From positions 1 to 12,967 of the forward strand of contig JAJRYU010000598.1 in NCBI GenBank assembly GCA_024275615.1: DNA of 12,967 nucleotides, in the 5' to 3' direction. Shown here one piece after another: positions 7,093 to 12,771 of this stretch. Source of the DNA: Planctomycetota bacterium (lineage in GTDB: Bacteria > Planctomycetota > GCA-002687715 > DRQF01). The notes beneath the pieces are model-generated. The model did not search any database and was not told the origin of the DNA. It worked only from the letters and a program-made list of their open reading frames with translations. A program made the position numbers and the translations under genes. Positions within the stretch are counted from its first letter, which is position 1; each line of letters opens with the position of its first letter.

Positions 7093-7151
7093 TCCTAAGT
7101 CCTTACTTTGCAGGCTTTTGTGCCTTCGATTTGAGAGGCTTGAAAAGGGAG

Positions 7152-7188
7152 GAAAGTGTCCGTTTGGACGCTTTCGGTTATTTTTCTT
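7152..7188 (+). terminator. Probable intrinsic terminator or attenuator between adk and rpmJ
   Basis: GAAAGTGTCC (7152-7161) pairs with GGACGCTTTC (7166-7175) as a 10-bp stem including one G-T wobble, with loop GTTT. It is followed by a T-rich tract (TTATTTTTCTT, 7178-7188). The T-tract begins 2 nt after the stem, slightly displaced from ideal. It would end or attenuate transcripts coming from secY-adk, and it implies that rpmJ-rplQ can be transcribed separately. I found no convincing -35/-10 pair in the gap; a TATTCT at 7216-7221 is -10-like but has no matching -35. Confidence 0.6.
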
Positions 7189-7238
7189 AGGGGATTACCT
7201 GGGTCGTACCCAAGGTATTCTAGTTTGAGGCTTGAACC

Positions 7239-7355
7239 ATGAAGGTCAGAGCATCGGTAAAACGGATTTGTGAGAGCTGCAAAGTGGTCAAGCGCCGCGG
7301 TGTAGTACGCATTATTTGCGACGCAAACCCTCGTCATAAACAACGCCAGGGCTAA
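7239..7355 (+). CDS. rpmJ: Ribosomal protein L36, zinc-binding type
   Basis: This 38-residue protein is the smallest 50S component, located near the factor-binding side. The sequence MKVRASVKRICESCKVVKRR followed by GVVRIICDANPRHKQRQG is the canonical L36. Zinc ligands C11, C14, C27 and H33 are all present, so this is the C+ form. ATG 7239 is preceded by a GAGG Shine-Dalgarno (7227-7230) with 8-nt spacing. It is the first gene after the adk-rpmJ gap and its terminator-like hairpin, so it probably heads the alpha-like transcription unit. infA, which commonly precedes it, is not present in the gap in any frame. Confidence 0.97.
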   Translation: MKVRASVKRICESCKVVKRRGVVRIICDANPRHKQRQG

Positions 7356-7379
7356 TCGCCCCGAATTTGAGGTAATCAG

Positions 7380-7748
7380 ATGGCTCGTATCGCGGGCACC
7401 GACATCCCGAACGACAAGAGGCTCAAGATCGCTTTGACCTATGTCTACGGTCTTGGTCCAAAAGAAACTCTCCGTCTGATTGAGGCTGTGGGCCTTGATC
7501 CTGAACAGAAAGCTCGGGATCTCAGCGAAGAAGATGTGACGCGTATCAATTCGGAACTTCAGGCGAATTTCATCGTAGAAGGCCAATTGCGTCGTCAGAC
7601 AATTCAAAACATTCAGCGTCTGAAGGACATTCGATGCTACCGAGGATTGCGCCACATGCGTGGCCTGCCGGTACGTGGCCAACAGACACAAGCCAACGCT
7701 CGTACTCGTAAGGGTCCGCGCAAGACGGTTACTGGCAAGAAGAAATAG
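7380..7748 (+). CDS. rpsM: Ribosomal protein S13
   Basis: The 122-residue product sits in the 30S head and forms intersubunit bridges B1a/B1b with the 50S subunit. The N-terminus MARIAGTDIPNDKRLKIALT and the helix-two-turn-helix region with YVYGLGPKETLRLI are conserved. The C-terminal block RCYRGLRHMRGLPVRGQQTQ and NARTRKGPRKTV is a strong family signature that reaches toward the P-site tRNA. GAGGT lies about 8 nt upstream of ATG 7380. The gene is 24 nt after rpmJ and 16 nt before rpsK, the usual alpha-operon arrangement. Confidence 0.98.
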   Translation: MARIAGTDIPNDKRLKIALTYVYGLGPKETLRLIEAVGLDPEQKARDLSEEDVTRINSELQANFIVEGQLRRQTIQNIQRLKDIRCYRGLRHMRGLPVRGQQTQANARTRKGPRKTVTGKKK

Positions 7749-7764
7749 AAGCAGGAACTAACCG

Positions 7765-8145
7765 ATGGCCAGAGGCGCAAAAAAACGAGTTCGGAAGAAC
7801 GTGGTGAAGGGCATCGCCCATATCAAAGCCACGTTCAACAACACGATCGTTACTATCACTGATACGACTGGTGCTGTCCTTTGCTGGGATAGTGCCGGAA
7901 CCATCGGCTACAAAGGATCACGCAAGAGCACCCCATTCGCAGCCCAAAGAGCTGGCGAGCGGGCAGCAGACAAAGCCAAGAAATTTGGCATGCGTGAAGT
8001 TGAGATTTGGCTGAAGGGGCCTGGCAGTGGCCGGGAGTCTGCAGTCCGTGCTATCCGCGCAGGCGGGTTGGACGTGAAGGCTATTGTTGATGTGACACCT
8101 TTGCCACACAACGGCTGCCGTCCTCGCAAACGCCGTCGGGTCTAA
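7765..8145 (+). CDS. rpsK: Ribosomal protein S11
   Basis: The product has 126 residues, matching the family (about 129). S11 lies on the 30S platform next to the mRNA exit site and the anti-Shine-Dalgarno end of 16S rRNA. Conserved features include the HIKATFNNTIVTITDTTGAV strand, the SAGTIGYKGSRKSTPFAAQR block, GPGSGRESAVRAI, and the terminal HNGCRPRKRRRV, which is near-universal. An AGGA element lies upstream of ATG 7765. It is followed by a 75-nt spacer with a hairpin before rpsD. Confidence 0.98.
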   Translation: MARGAKKRVRKNVVKGIAHIKATFNNTIVTITDTTGAVLCWDSAGTIGYKGSRKSTPFAAQRAGERAADKAKKFGMREVEIWLKGPGSGRESAVRAIRAGGLDVKAIVDVTPLPHNGCRPRKRRRV

Positions 8146-8170
8146 GCAGACCACGGCAACATCGAATTTG

Positions 8171-8189
8171 TGGATGAGTTATTCATCCA
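8171..8189 (+). promoter_or_regulatory. Perfect hairpin between rpsK and rpsD, possible S4 control element
   Basis: TGGATGA (8171-8177) is followed by a 5-nt loop and the exact complement TCATCCA (8183-8189). It sits in the 75-nt spacer 31 nt upstream of the rpsD ATG. No T-tract follows. S4 autoregulates its own mRNA in E. coli (rpsM leader) and B. subtilis (rpsD leader), so a regulatory role is possible but is only inferred. A codon-level reading as an N-terminal S4 extension is disfavoured (see rpsD). Confidence 0.4.
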
Positions 8190-8220
8190 AAAGAATGAAC
8201 TTACAGGATGTGGAATCGCC

Positions 8221-8853
8221 ATGGCGAGAATCACCGGACCAAAATGTCGCCTCTGCCGACGCGAAGGCATGAAACTCTTCCTCAAGGGAGAGCGCTGTCA
8301 CACAGTCAAGTGCGCGGTGGAGAAACGCGGAACCCCTCCAGGTATGAAAACCTGGAGCCGGGCTCGCAGGTCTTCTTACGGCATGCAGCTTCGTGAGAAG
8401 CAAAGGCTGAAACGCATGTATGGCGTGATGGAAAAACAATTCCGAATCTACTTCGGTCGTGCAGTACAAACGAGAGGCAACACAGGTGACAACCTGTTGT
8501 TGGAAGTTGAGCGCCGTCTCGACAATGTCATTCGTTTGGCAGGTTTCGGCCATGGGCCGAGCAGTGCCCGCCAGATCGTTGGGCATGGTCACACGTTTGT
8601 TAATGGTCGCCGTTGTGATCGTCCTTCCCGCCAAATCCGCGTGGGTGACGTCATTACTTTCACTGACCATGAGCGCAAGCGCAAGCACGTGAAGAACGTG
8701 GTTGAAGGTAGTTCAAGCTACATGGGCGAAGCCCCTGCATGGCTTGAGATTGATCGCGAGAAAATGGAAATTCGAGTGACGGCGATGCCGACACGTGAAC
8801 AATTCCCATTCCAGATCAATGAACAACTTATTGTCGAAGGTATGGCCAAGTAA
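8221..8853 (+). CDS. rpsD: Ribosomal protein S4, zinc-binding type
   Basis: The 210-residue protein is a primary 16S binder that nucleates 30S assembly, lines the mRNA entry site, and commonly represses its own operon. The N-terminus MARITGPKCRLCRREGMKLF starts at ATG 8221; a zinc-ribbon follows with C9, C12, C26 and C31 (the C+ form). The S4 RNA-binding domain is visible at RRLDNVIRLAGFGHGPSSAR, then QIVGHGHTFVNGRRCDRPS. The frame continues upstream to a GTG at 8170, adding 17 residues with no S4 similarity and running through a hairpin, so I rejected that start. The Shine-Dalgarno is weak. The C-terminus ENL-like EQLIVEGMAK fits the family's final helix. Confidence 0.96.
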   Translation: MARITGPKCRLCRREGMKLFLKGERCHTVKCAVEKRGTPPGMKTWSRARRSSYGMQLREKQRLKRMYGVMEKQFRIYFGRAVQTRGNTGDNLLLEVERRLDNVIRLAGFGHGPSSARQIVGHGHTFVNGRRCDRPSRQIRVGDVITFTDHERKRKHVKNVVEGSSSYMGEAPAWLEIDREKMEIRVTAMPTREQFPFQINEQLIVEGMAK

Positions 8854-8886
8854 TTTTCTGGCCCTTCTGGCAACAGATAGGACAGA

Positions 8887-8900
8887 CTTCCTGGAGGAAG
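8887..8900 (+). promoter_or_regulatory. Short hairpin overlapping the rpoA ribosome binding site
   Basis: CTTCC (8887-8891) pairs with GGAAG (8896-8900) around loop TGGA. The rpoA Shine-Dalgarno GGAGG (8893-8897) is therefore half in the loop and half in the stem, 9 nt before ATG 8907. A 5-bp stem is weak; it could reduce rpoA initiation modestly or be insignificant. Confidence 0.3.
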
Positions 8901-8906
8901 AACTGA

Positions 8907-9947
8907 ATGCGAATTAGATGGCGTAATCTTGAGCTTCCGAATAAGGTCTCACTCAACCGCGATTCCTTTTCTGACACTTATGCTGAATTCTCCGTCGAGC
9001 CGTTTGAACGCGGTTTCGGCCACACAATTGGTAATGGACTTCGTCGCGTACTCCTCAGCTCTTTGGAGAGTACCGCTGTCGTTTGGGTAAAGATCCCAGG
9101 CGTACAACACGAATTCATGGCCATTGACGATGTTGTTGAGGATGTCACCGACATCGTACTCAACTTGAAAGAGCTCAAAGTTCGTTATGGCGGTGATGAA
9201 CCGATCAAATTGACATTGAATGTCAAGAAAAAAGGTCTGGTGACCGCTGGCGATTTCGTCGCGGAAGCGGACGCCGAGATCGTCAACCCGGGTCTTCACA
9301 TCTGCACACTGTCCAAGGAGATGGATTTCTCTATGGAAGTGGAGGTGCGCAAGGGTCGGGGATACCTCACTGCTGAAGAGAATGAATCCGGGTCCGTGCG
9401 TGGCGCAAGCAAAGGCGCTCGCAAGGATGTTGATCAAGAGATCGGCAAGATCTGGATGGATTCAACTTTCTCGCCGGTCTTGCGTGTTCGTTATCACATC
9501 GAGGACACACGAGTCGGAAAGTTGACCGACTATGATCGACTCTACATCCATGTTTGGACTGACGGTACAGTTCGTCCGGACCATGCGTTGGTGGAAGCGA
9601 GCAAGATCTATCGGAAACATCTCAACCCATTTGTTTCCTATGATGAAGCCGGTGGAGATCTTCCTGAGTCCGACAACGTGCCAGAGCCAGCAGAAGAGAA
9701 AGCTTCGAAGGAGGAGGAGGAGCTTATGCGCCTCATGGCTCTTCCGATCGCTGAACTCAATCTGTCGATGCGCTCCAGCAATTGTCTGGAAGCAGAACAG
9801 ATTAGGACTCTTGGCGAGCTTGTTTGCCGTGCAGAATCGGACCTCTTGAATGTCCGGAACTTTGGCAAGACATCACTCAAAGAGATCGTTGCCAAACTCA
9901 CAGAACTCAATTTAACCTTGGGCATGCAAATCCCAATGCAAGCTTAA
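8907..9947 (+). CDS. rpoA: DNA-directed RNA polymerase alpha subunit
   Basis: The 346-residue subunit dimerises to scaffold beta and beta' and, through its C-terminal domain, contacts promoter UP elements and activators. The N-terminal domain shows FSVEPFERGFGHTIGNGLRR then VLLSSLESTAV, the dimer core, and EFMAIDDVVEDVTDIVLNLK. After a charged linker rich in Glu (about residues 250-275) the C-terminal domain contains LNLSMRSSNCLEAEQIRTLG and NVRNFGKTSLKEIVAKL, with the conserved Arg, Asn and Lys that touch DNA in E. coli. The N-terminal lead MRIRWRNLELPNKV resembles planctomycete RpoA as I remember it. GGAGG at 8893-8897 precedes the ATG. Confidence 0.98.
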   Translation: MRIRWRNLELPNKVSLNRDSFSDTYAEFSVEPFERGFGHTIGNGLRRVLLSSLESTAVVWVKIPGVQHEFMAIDDVVEDVTDIVLNLKELKVRYGGDEPIKLTLNVKKKGLVTAGDFVAEADAEIVNPGLHICTLSKEMDFSMEVEVRKGRGYLTAEENESGSVRGASKGARKDVDQEIGKIWMDSTFSPVLRVRYHIEDTRVGKLTDYDRLYIHVWTDGTVRPDHALVEASKIYRKHLNPFVSYDEAGGDLPESDNVPEPAEEKASKEEEELMRLMALPIAELNLSMRSSNCLEAEQIRTLGELVCRAESDLLNVRNFGKTSLKEIVAKLTELNLTLGMQIPMQA

Positions 9948-9973
9948 GAAGTACTTAGAAACGGAATCTTGTC

Positions 9974-10375
9974 ATGAGACATCGCGTAGCAGGGCGGAAG
10001 CTCAATCGAAGCCCAGAGCATCGTAAGCGTCTGCTTCAAAATATGGCCATGCAGCTCATTAAGCACGGTCGTATTGTGACGACTGTGGAGAAGGCCAAGG
10101 AAACACGACCTTACGCCGAAAAGCTGATCACACTGGCCAAGAACAAAACCCTGGCCAATGTTCGCCGTGCTGTCACCTTGCTTGGCAGCCATCAGGAAGC
10201 CAAGGATGTGGCTCGCCATTTGTTTGACAACATTGGCCCCATGTTCAAGGATCGCCCTGGCGGCTACACTCGGATTCTTCGCCTTTCGGAGCGGCGTCTG
10301 GGTGACGGCGGCTCAAAGGCAGTTTTTGAACTGGTGAATTTCGCCCCAGGCGAGGACGCCAGCGAGGACACATAG
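9974..10375 (+). CDS. rplQ: Ribosomal protein L17
   Basis: The 133-residue product is a 50S protein near the tunnel exit. It begins MRHRVAGRKLNRSPEHRKRL, the canonical L17 start, continues with the KHGRIVTTVEKAKETRPYAE block typical of the family, and ends with GGYTRILRLSERRLGDGG then AVFELVNF. A short acidic tail (GEDASEDT) follows. Only a weak Shine-Dalgarno lies before ATG 9974, 26 nt after rpoA. It is the last gene of the alpha-like block; a nested inverted repeat and a strong intrinsic terminator follow within 125 nt. Confidence 0.98.
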   Translation: MRHRVAGRKLNRSPEHRKRLLQNMAMQLIKHGRIVTTVEKAKETRPYAEKLITLAKNKTLANVRRAVTLLGSHQEAKDVARHLFDNIGPMFKDRPGGYTRILRLSERRLGDGGSKAVFELVNFAPGEDASEDT

Positions 10376-10381
10376 GTTCGA

Positions 10382-10447
10382 TCAGTGGATGCGCACCGCC
10401 AAATTGGTCTCGTGTTTCTCGAGTCTGAATTTGGCTTAGCCCACTGG
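10382..10447 (+). repeat. Nested inverted repeat in the rplQ 3' region
   Basis: Two arms nest. CAGTGG (10383-10388) pairs with CCACTG (10441-10446), and inside it GCCAAATT (10398-10405) pairs with AATTTGGC (10428-10435). A further CTCG/CGAG (10409-10412, 10420-10423) closes a 7-nt apical loop. No T-tract follows, so it is not itself an intrinsic terminator; the real terminator lies 17 nt further on. It may stabilise the 3' end of the operon mRNA, be a processing site, or be a structured small RNA. Function is unknown. Confidence 0.5.
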
Positions 10448-10463
10448 ACACAAAGAAACTGGC

Positions 10464-10498
10464 AAGGCGTCGGTCTTTCGACCGCCGCCTTTCTTATT
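10464..10498 (+). terminator. Intrinsic terminator of the alpha-like operon
   Basis: AAGGCGTCGGTC (10464-10475) pairs with GACCGCCGCCTT (10480-10491) as a 12-bp GC-rich stem with one internal mismatch, around loop TTTC. A TTCTTATT tract (10491-10498) follows directly. It lies 88 nt after the rplQ stop and 58 nt before the next gene, so it should separate the ribosomal cluster from the accessory genes. No clear promoter was found in the 58 nt that follow. Confidence 0.85.
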
Positions 10499-10556
10499 GC
10501 CACTCTGTTCGTGATCTGGATTTCGAGGTCATCGAAGTCCGACGGAAAGTCCTAAA

Positions 10557-11303
10557 ATGTCTGCTCATTCGGTGATCGTTGTTGGTGCCTCTTCCGGCGT
10601 TGGGGCAGCCTTGGCCATGAGGTTTGCTGCCGAAGGTCGACCCGTCGCTATCTTGGGGCGTCGCCAGGATCGCCTCAATTCGGTGTGCGAAGAAACCAAG
10701 AAGGCCACGCCACAGGCCGTTATCCGCAGCTATCCACACGACGTCATGGATTTCGGGGCCGTGTCCACTCTATTCGACCGAATCGAATCGGATTTAGGGT
10801 CAGCAGACACACTGATCTATGCAGCGGGTGTTTTGCCAAAGGTTGGACCAGAAGAATTTAACACTGAGAAAGATCTCAGCATCGTGCAGATCGGCCTGAC
10901 CGGGGCTCTTGCCTGGCTCAACGAAGCCGCCAATCGTTTCACCAAGGCCGGCGGCGGTACGATCTGCGGGATATCTTCTATTGCTGGCGAACGAGGCCGA
11001 ACAGGAATGCCAGCCTATCATGCCGCAAAGGCTGGGCTGTCGACGTTTCTGGAGTCCCTCTACAATCGTCTTTGGAAAAAGAACATCAAGGTCGTCACGA
11101 TCAAGCCAGGCTTTCTAGATACCGATATGACCAAGGGGATGGACGGGCTTTTTTGGCACATCAAGGCCGATCGAGCTGCCGACATCATTTACAAGCACAT
11201 GCAGGCAGGCAGGCGCTGTGCTTATGTCCTTGGTAGGTGGAGTCTTGTGGCTCTTGTGATCCGCAGTATTCCGTCATTCATTTTCAAACGAACGACGATT
11301 TAA
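10557..11303 (+). CDS. dprE2-like: Short-chain dehydrogenase, DprE2-like decaprenylphospho-arabinose ketoreductase
   Basis: The 248-residue protein is a classical SDR. The NAD(P) motif GASSGVG is at residues 10-16, YAAG at 88-91, the catalytic Ser at 140 or 141, and YHAAK puts Tyr154 and Lys158 in place; PGFLDTDM (184-191) follows. The C-terminus VIRSIPSFIFKRTTI closely resembles the end of M. tuberculosis DprE2 as I recall it, and SSIAGERGR matches its SSAAGERVR. In mycobacteria DprE2 reduces the 2-keto intermediate made by DprE1, giving decaprenylphospho-arabinose. Here it directly precedes a DprE1-like gene, with 1 nt between stop and start. The lipid substrate and sugar are inferred. A different sugar-lipid epimerisation, or a generic SDR, cannot be excluded. 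GGAAAG at 10544-10549 is a fair ribosome binding site. Confidence 0.8.
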   Translation: MSAHSVIVVGASSGVGAALAMRFAAEGRPVAILGRRQDRLNSVCEETKKATPQAVIRSYPHDVMDFGAVSTLFDRIESDLGSADTLIYAAGVLPKVGPEEFNTEKDLSIVQIGLTGALAWLNEAANRFTKAGGGTICGISSIAGERGRTGMPAYHAAKAGLSTFLESLYNRLWKKNIKVVTIKPGFLDTDMTKGMDGLFWHIKADRAADIIYKHMQAGRRCAYVLGRWSLVALVIRSIPSFIFKRTTI

Positions 11304-11304
11304 A

Positions 11305-12705
11305 GTGACAGCGAAATCTGAGAGCGCAAAACTTGAGTCTTGGGGCATGATTCATCACGCCCAGGTGCAATTCGTTCATCCCAAAACCAAGGAAGAAGTG
11401 GCGCAGGTCCTTGCTGACGCCATCGCCCAAGGAAAGACTGTTTCCTTGCGCGGAGGCGGCAACTGCTATGGTGACACCCCTCTCAACGATGGTGGCCTTG
11501 TTCTCGACATGGCTGCCATGGATCGCGTTCTCTCTTGGGACAAGTCCACGGGCGTGGCCAAAGTCGAACCCGGTGTCACCATAGAGAAGCTCTGGAAAAC
11601 CACAATTGAGGACGGCTATTGGCCCGCCGTCGTTCCGGGAACAATGAAAGTCACAGTTGGCGGTGCTTGCAGCCTCGACATCCATGGCAAGAATCACTTC
11701 GCCCTTGGGAGCTTTCGCGATCATATCTTGAGTCTTGATTTGCTAACGACTTCCGGTGACTTTCTGCACTGTTCTCGCGAGGAGAATGCTGAGGTGTTTT
11801 CCGGAGTGATCGGTGGCTGCGGTTTGTTGGGTTGTTTGGTCGAGATCGAGATCAAACTAAAAAAGGTCTCTTCTGGTCAAGTCGAAGTGGAGCCCATCGT
11901 TGTCGAGAGTTTTCACCACTTGGTGGAAGAGATGGAGAGATTGGCTCCTGAGTCAGACTACCTCGTCGGTTGGCATGACGGTTTTGCTGCGGACAACAAA
12001 CTCGGGCGCGGCTTGATTCATCGGGCCAAGCATCCCCAGGTCGCTTCCTCGGATTTCTTTGACGTAAAAAAACAAGGCCTTCCCTCAACGCTTCTTGGGG
12101 TTGTTCCCAGGAGTTGGATGTGGTGCGGCTTGTGGTTTTTCTTGAACAAACCGGGCATGCGTTTTATCAACTACTTGAAGTTTTTGTCCGGCAAGAGAAA
12201 CGAAAGGAAGGGGGCTCATCTGCAAGCGCTGGCAGCTTTTCATTTCTTGCTTGACTACGTTCCGGGATGGAAGAAATCCTACAAACCTGGAGGACTCATT
12301 CAGTTTCAGTCCTTTGTCCCTAAGGCTGATGCTGCCCGGGTCTTTGGCGAGCTTGTGACTCTTTGCCAAGCGAAGGGCATGCCGCCCTATCTCGTAGTTA
12401 CGAAACGTCATTTGGAAACGGAGTCTCTTCTCCCCTATGCGGTGGATGGATTCTCGCAGGCTTTGGACATCCGCGTGACACGAAGTAACCACAGCCGCGT
12501 GACGGCAATGGTCCGAGAAATGGAAGACATCGTCTTCGCGGCGAGAGGAAGATTCTATCTCGCCAAGGATGGCATCATGACTGCCGAGTCTTTCAGGCGC
12601 TATATCGATGAATCGCACCTTGTGGCTTTTCAAACTCTGAAGAAGCGTCTCGATCCAGCGAGCATTCTCGAAAGCGATCTTGCGCGCCGCCTTGGCCTAA
12701 ATTGA
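11305..12705 (+). CDS. dprE1-like: FAD-linked oxidase, DprE1-like decaprenylphospho-ribose 2-oxidase
   Basis: The 466-residue protein has the length and layout of DprE1 (461 in M. tuberculosis). The vanillyl-alcohol-oxidase type FAD domain shows RGGGNCYGD (49-57) and VPGTMKVTVGGACSLDIHGK (110-129). The C-terminal substrate domain contains Gln333-x-Gln335, the LAKDGIMTAESF segment with Lys421, and the ending SDLARRLGLN, like SDMARRLELL. DprE1 oxidises the 2'-hydroxyl of polyprenylphospho-ribose; DprE2 then reduces it, giving the arabinose donor for cell-envelope arabinan. The inhibitor-reactive Cys387 of the mycobacterial enzyme aligns with Ala386. A hydrophobic stretch near residues 270-295 may bind membrane. 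The GTG start sits 1 nt after the SDR stop with no clear Shine-Dalgarno, so it is probably coupled. The actual substrate here is unproven. Confidence 0.85.
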   Translation: MTAKSESAKLESWGMIHHAQVQFVHPKTKEEVAQVLADAIAQGKTVSLRGGGNCYGDTPLNDGGLVLDMAAMDRVLSWDKSTGVAKVEPGVTIEKLWKTTIEDGYWPAVVPGTMKVTVGGACSLDIHGKNHFALGSFRDHILSLDLLTTSGDFLHCSREENAEVFSGVIGGCGLLGCLVEIEIKLKKVSSGQVEVEPIVVESFHHLVEEMERLAPESDYLVGWHDGFAADNKLGRGLIHRAKHPQVASSDFFDVKKQGLPSTLLGVVPRSWMWCGLWFFLNKPGMRFINYLKFLSGKRNERKGAHLQALAAFHFLLDYVPGWKKSYKPGGLIQFQSFVPKADAARVFGELVTLCQAKGMPPYLVVTKRHLETESLLPYAVDGFSQALDIRVTRSNHSRVTAMVREMEDIVFAARGRFYLAKDGIMTAESFRRYIDESHLVAFQTLKKRLDPASILESDLARRLGLN

Positions 12706-12771
12706 CTGGCTAGCATTTCATAAATGCACTCTCTGCCAATTTGTCCCCTGAGACTTGCAGGTAGGAAATCC

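Noticed and set aside
7193..7221. Possible promoter before rpmJ (GATTAC and TATTCT)
   Set aside because: Only the -10-like half is acceptable; the -35 half is poor. The start would leave a leader of about ten bases, so I do not list it.
7156..7242. 28-codon GTG frame ending in an ATGA overlap with rpmJ, with GGGAGG upstream
   Set aside because: Spacing from GGGAGG to GTG is only 3 nt, and the frame runs through the terminator stem and T-tract. The peptide is unlike IF1 or any known leader peptide, so the overlap is probably chance.
8170..8220. 17-residue N-terminal extension of S4 from GTG 8170
   Set aside because: S4 proteins begin at MARITGPKCRLC; the extension has no similarity and overlaps a perfect RNA hairpin.
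12713..12727. Small hairpin GCATTT-CAT-AAATGC between the convergent genes, considered as a terminator
   Set aside because: The stem is 6 bp and AT-rich with a 3-nt loop and no T-tract, too weak to call.
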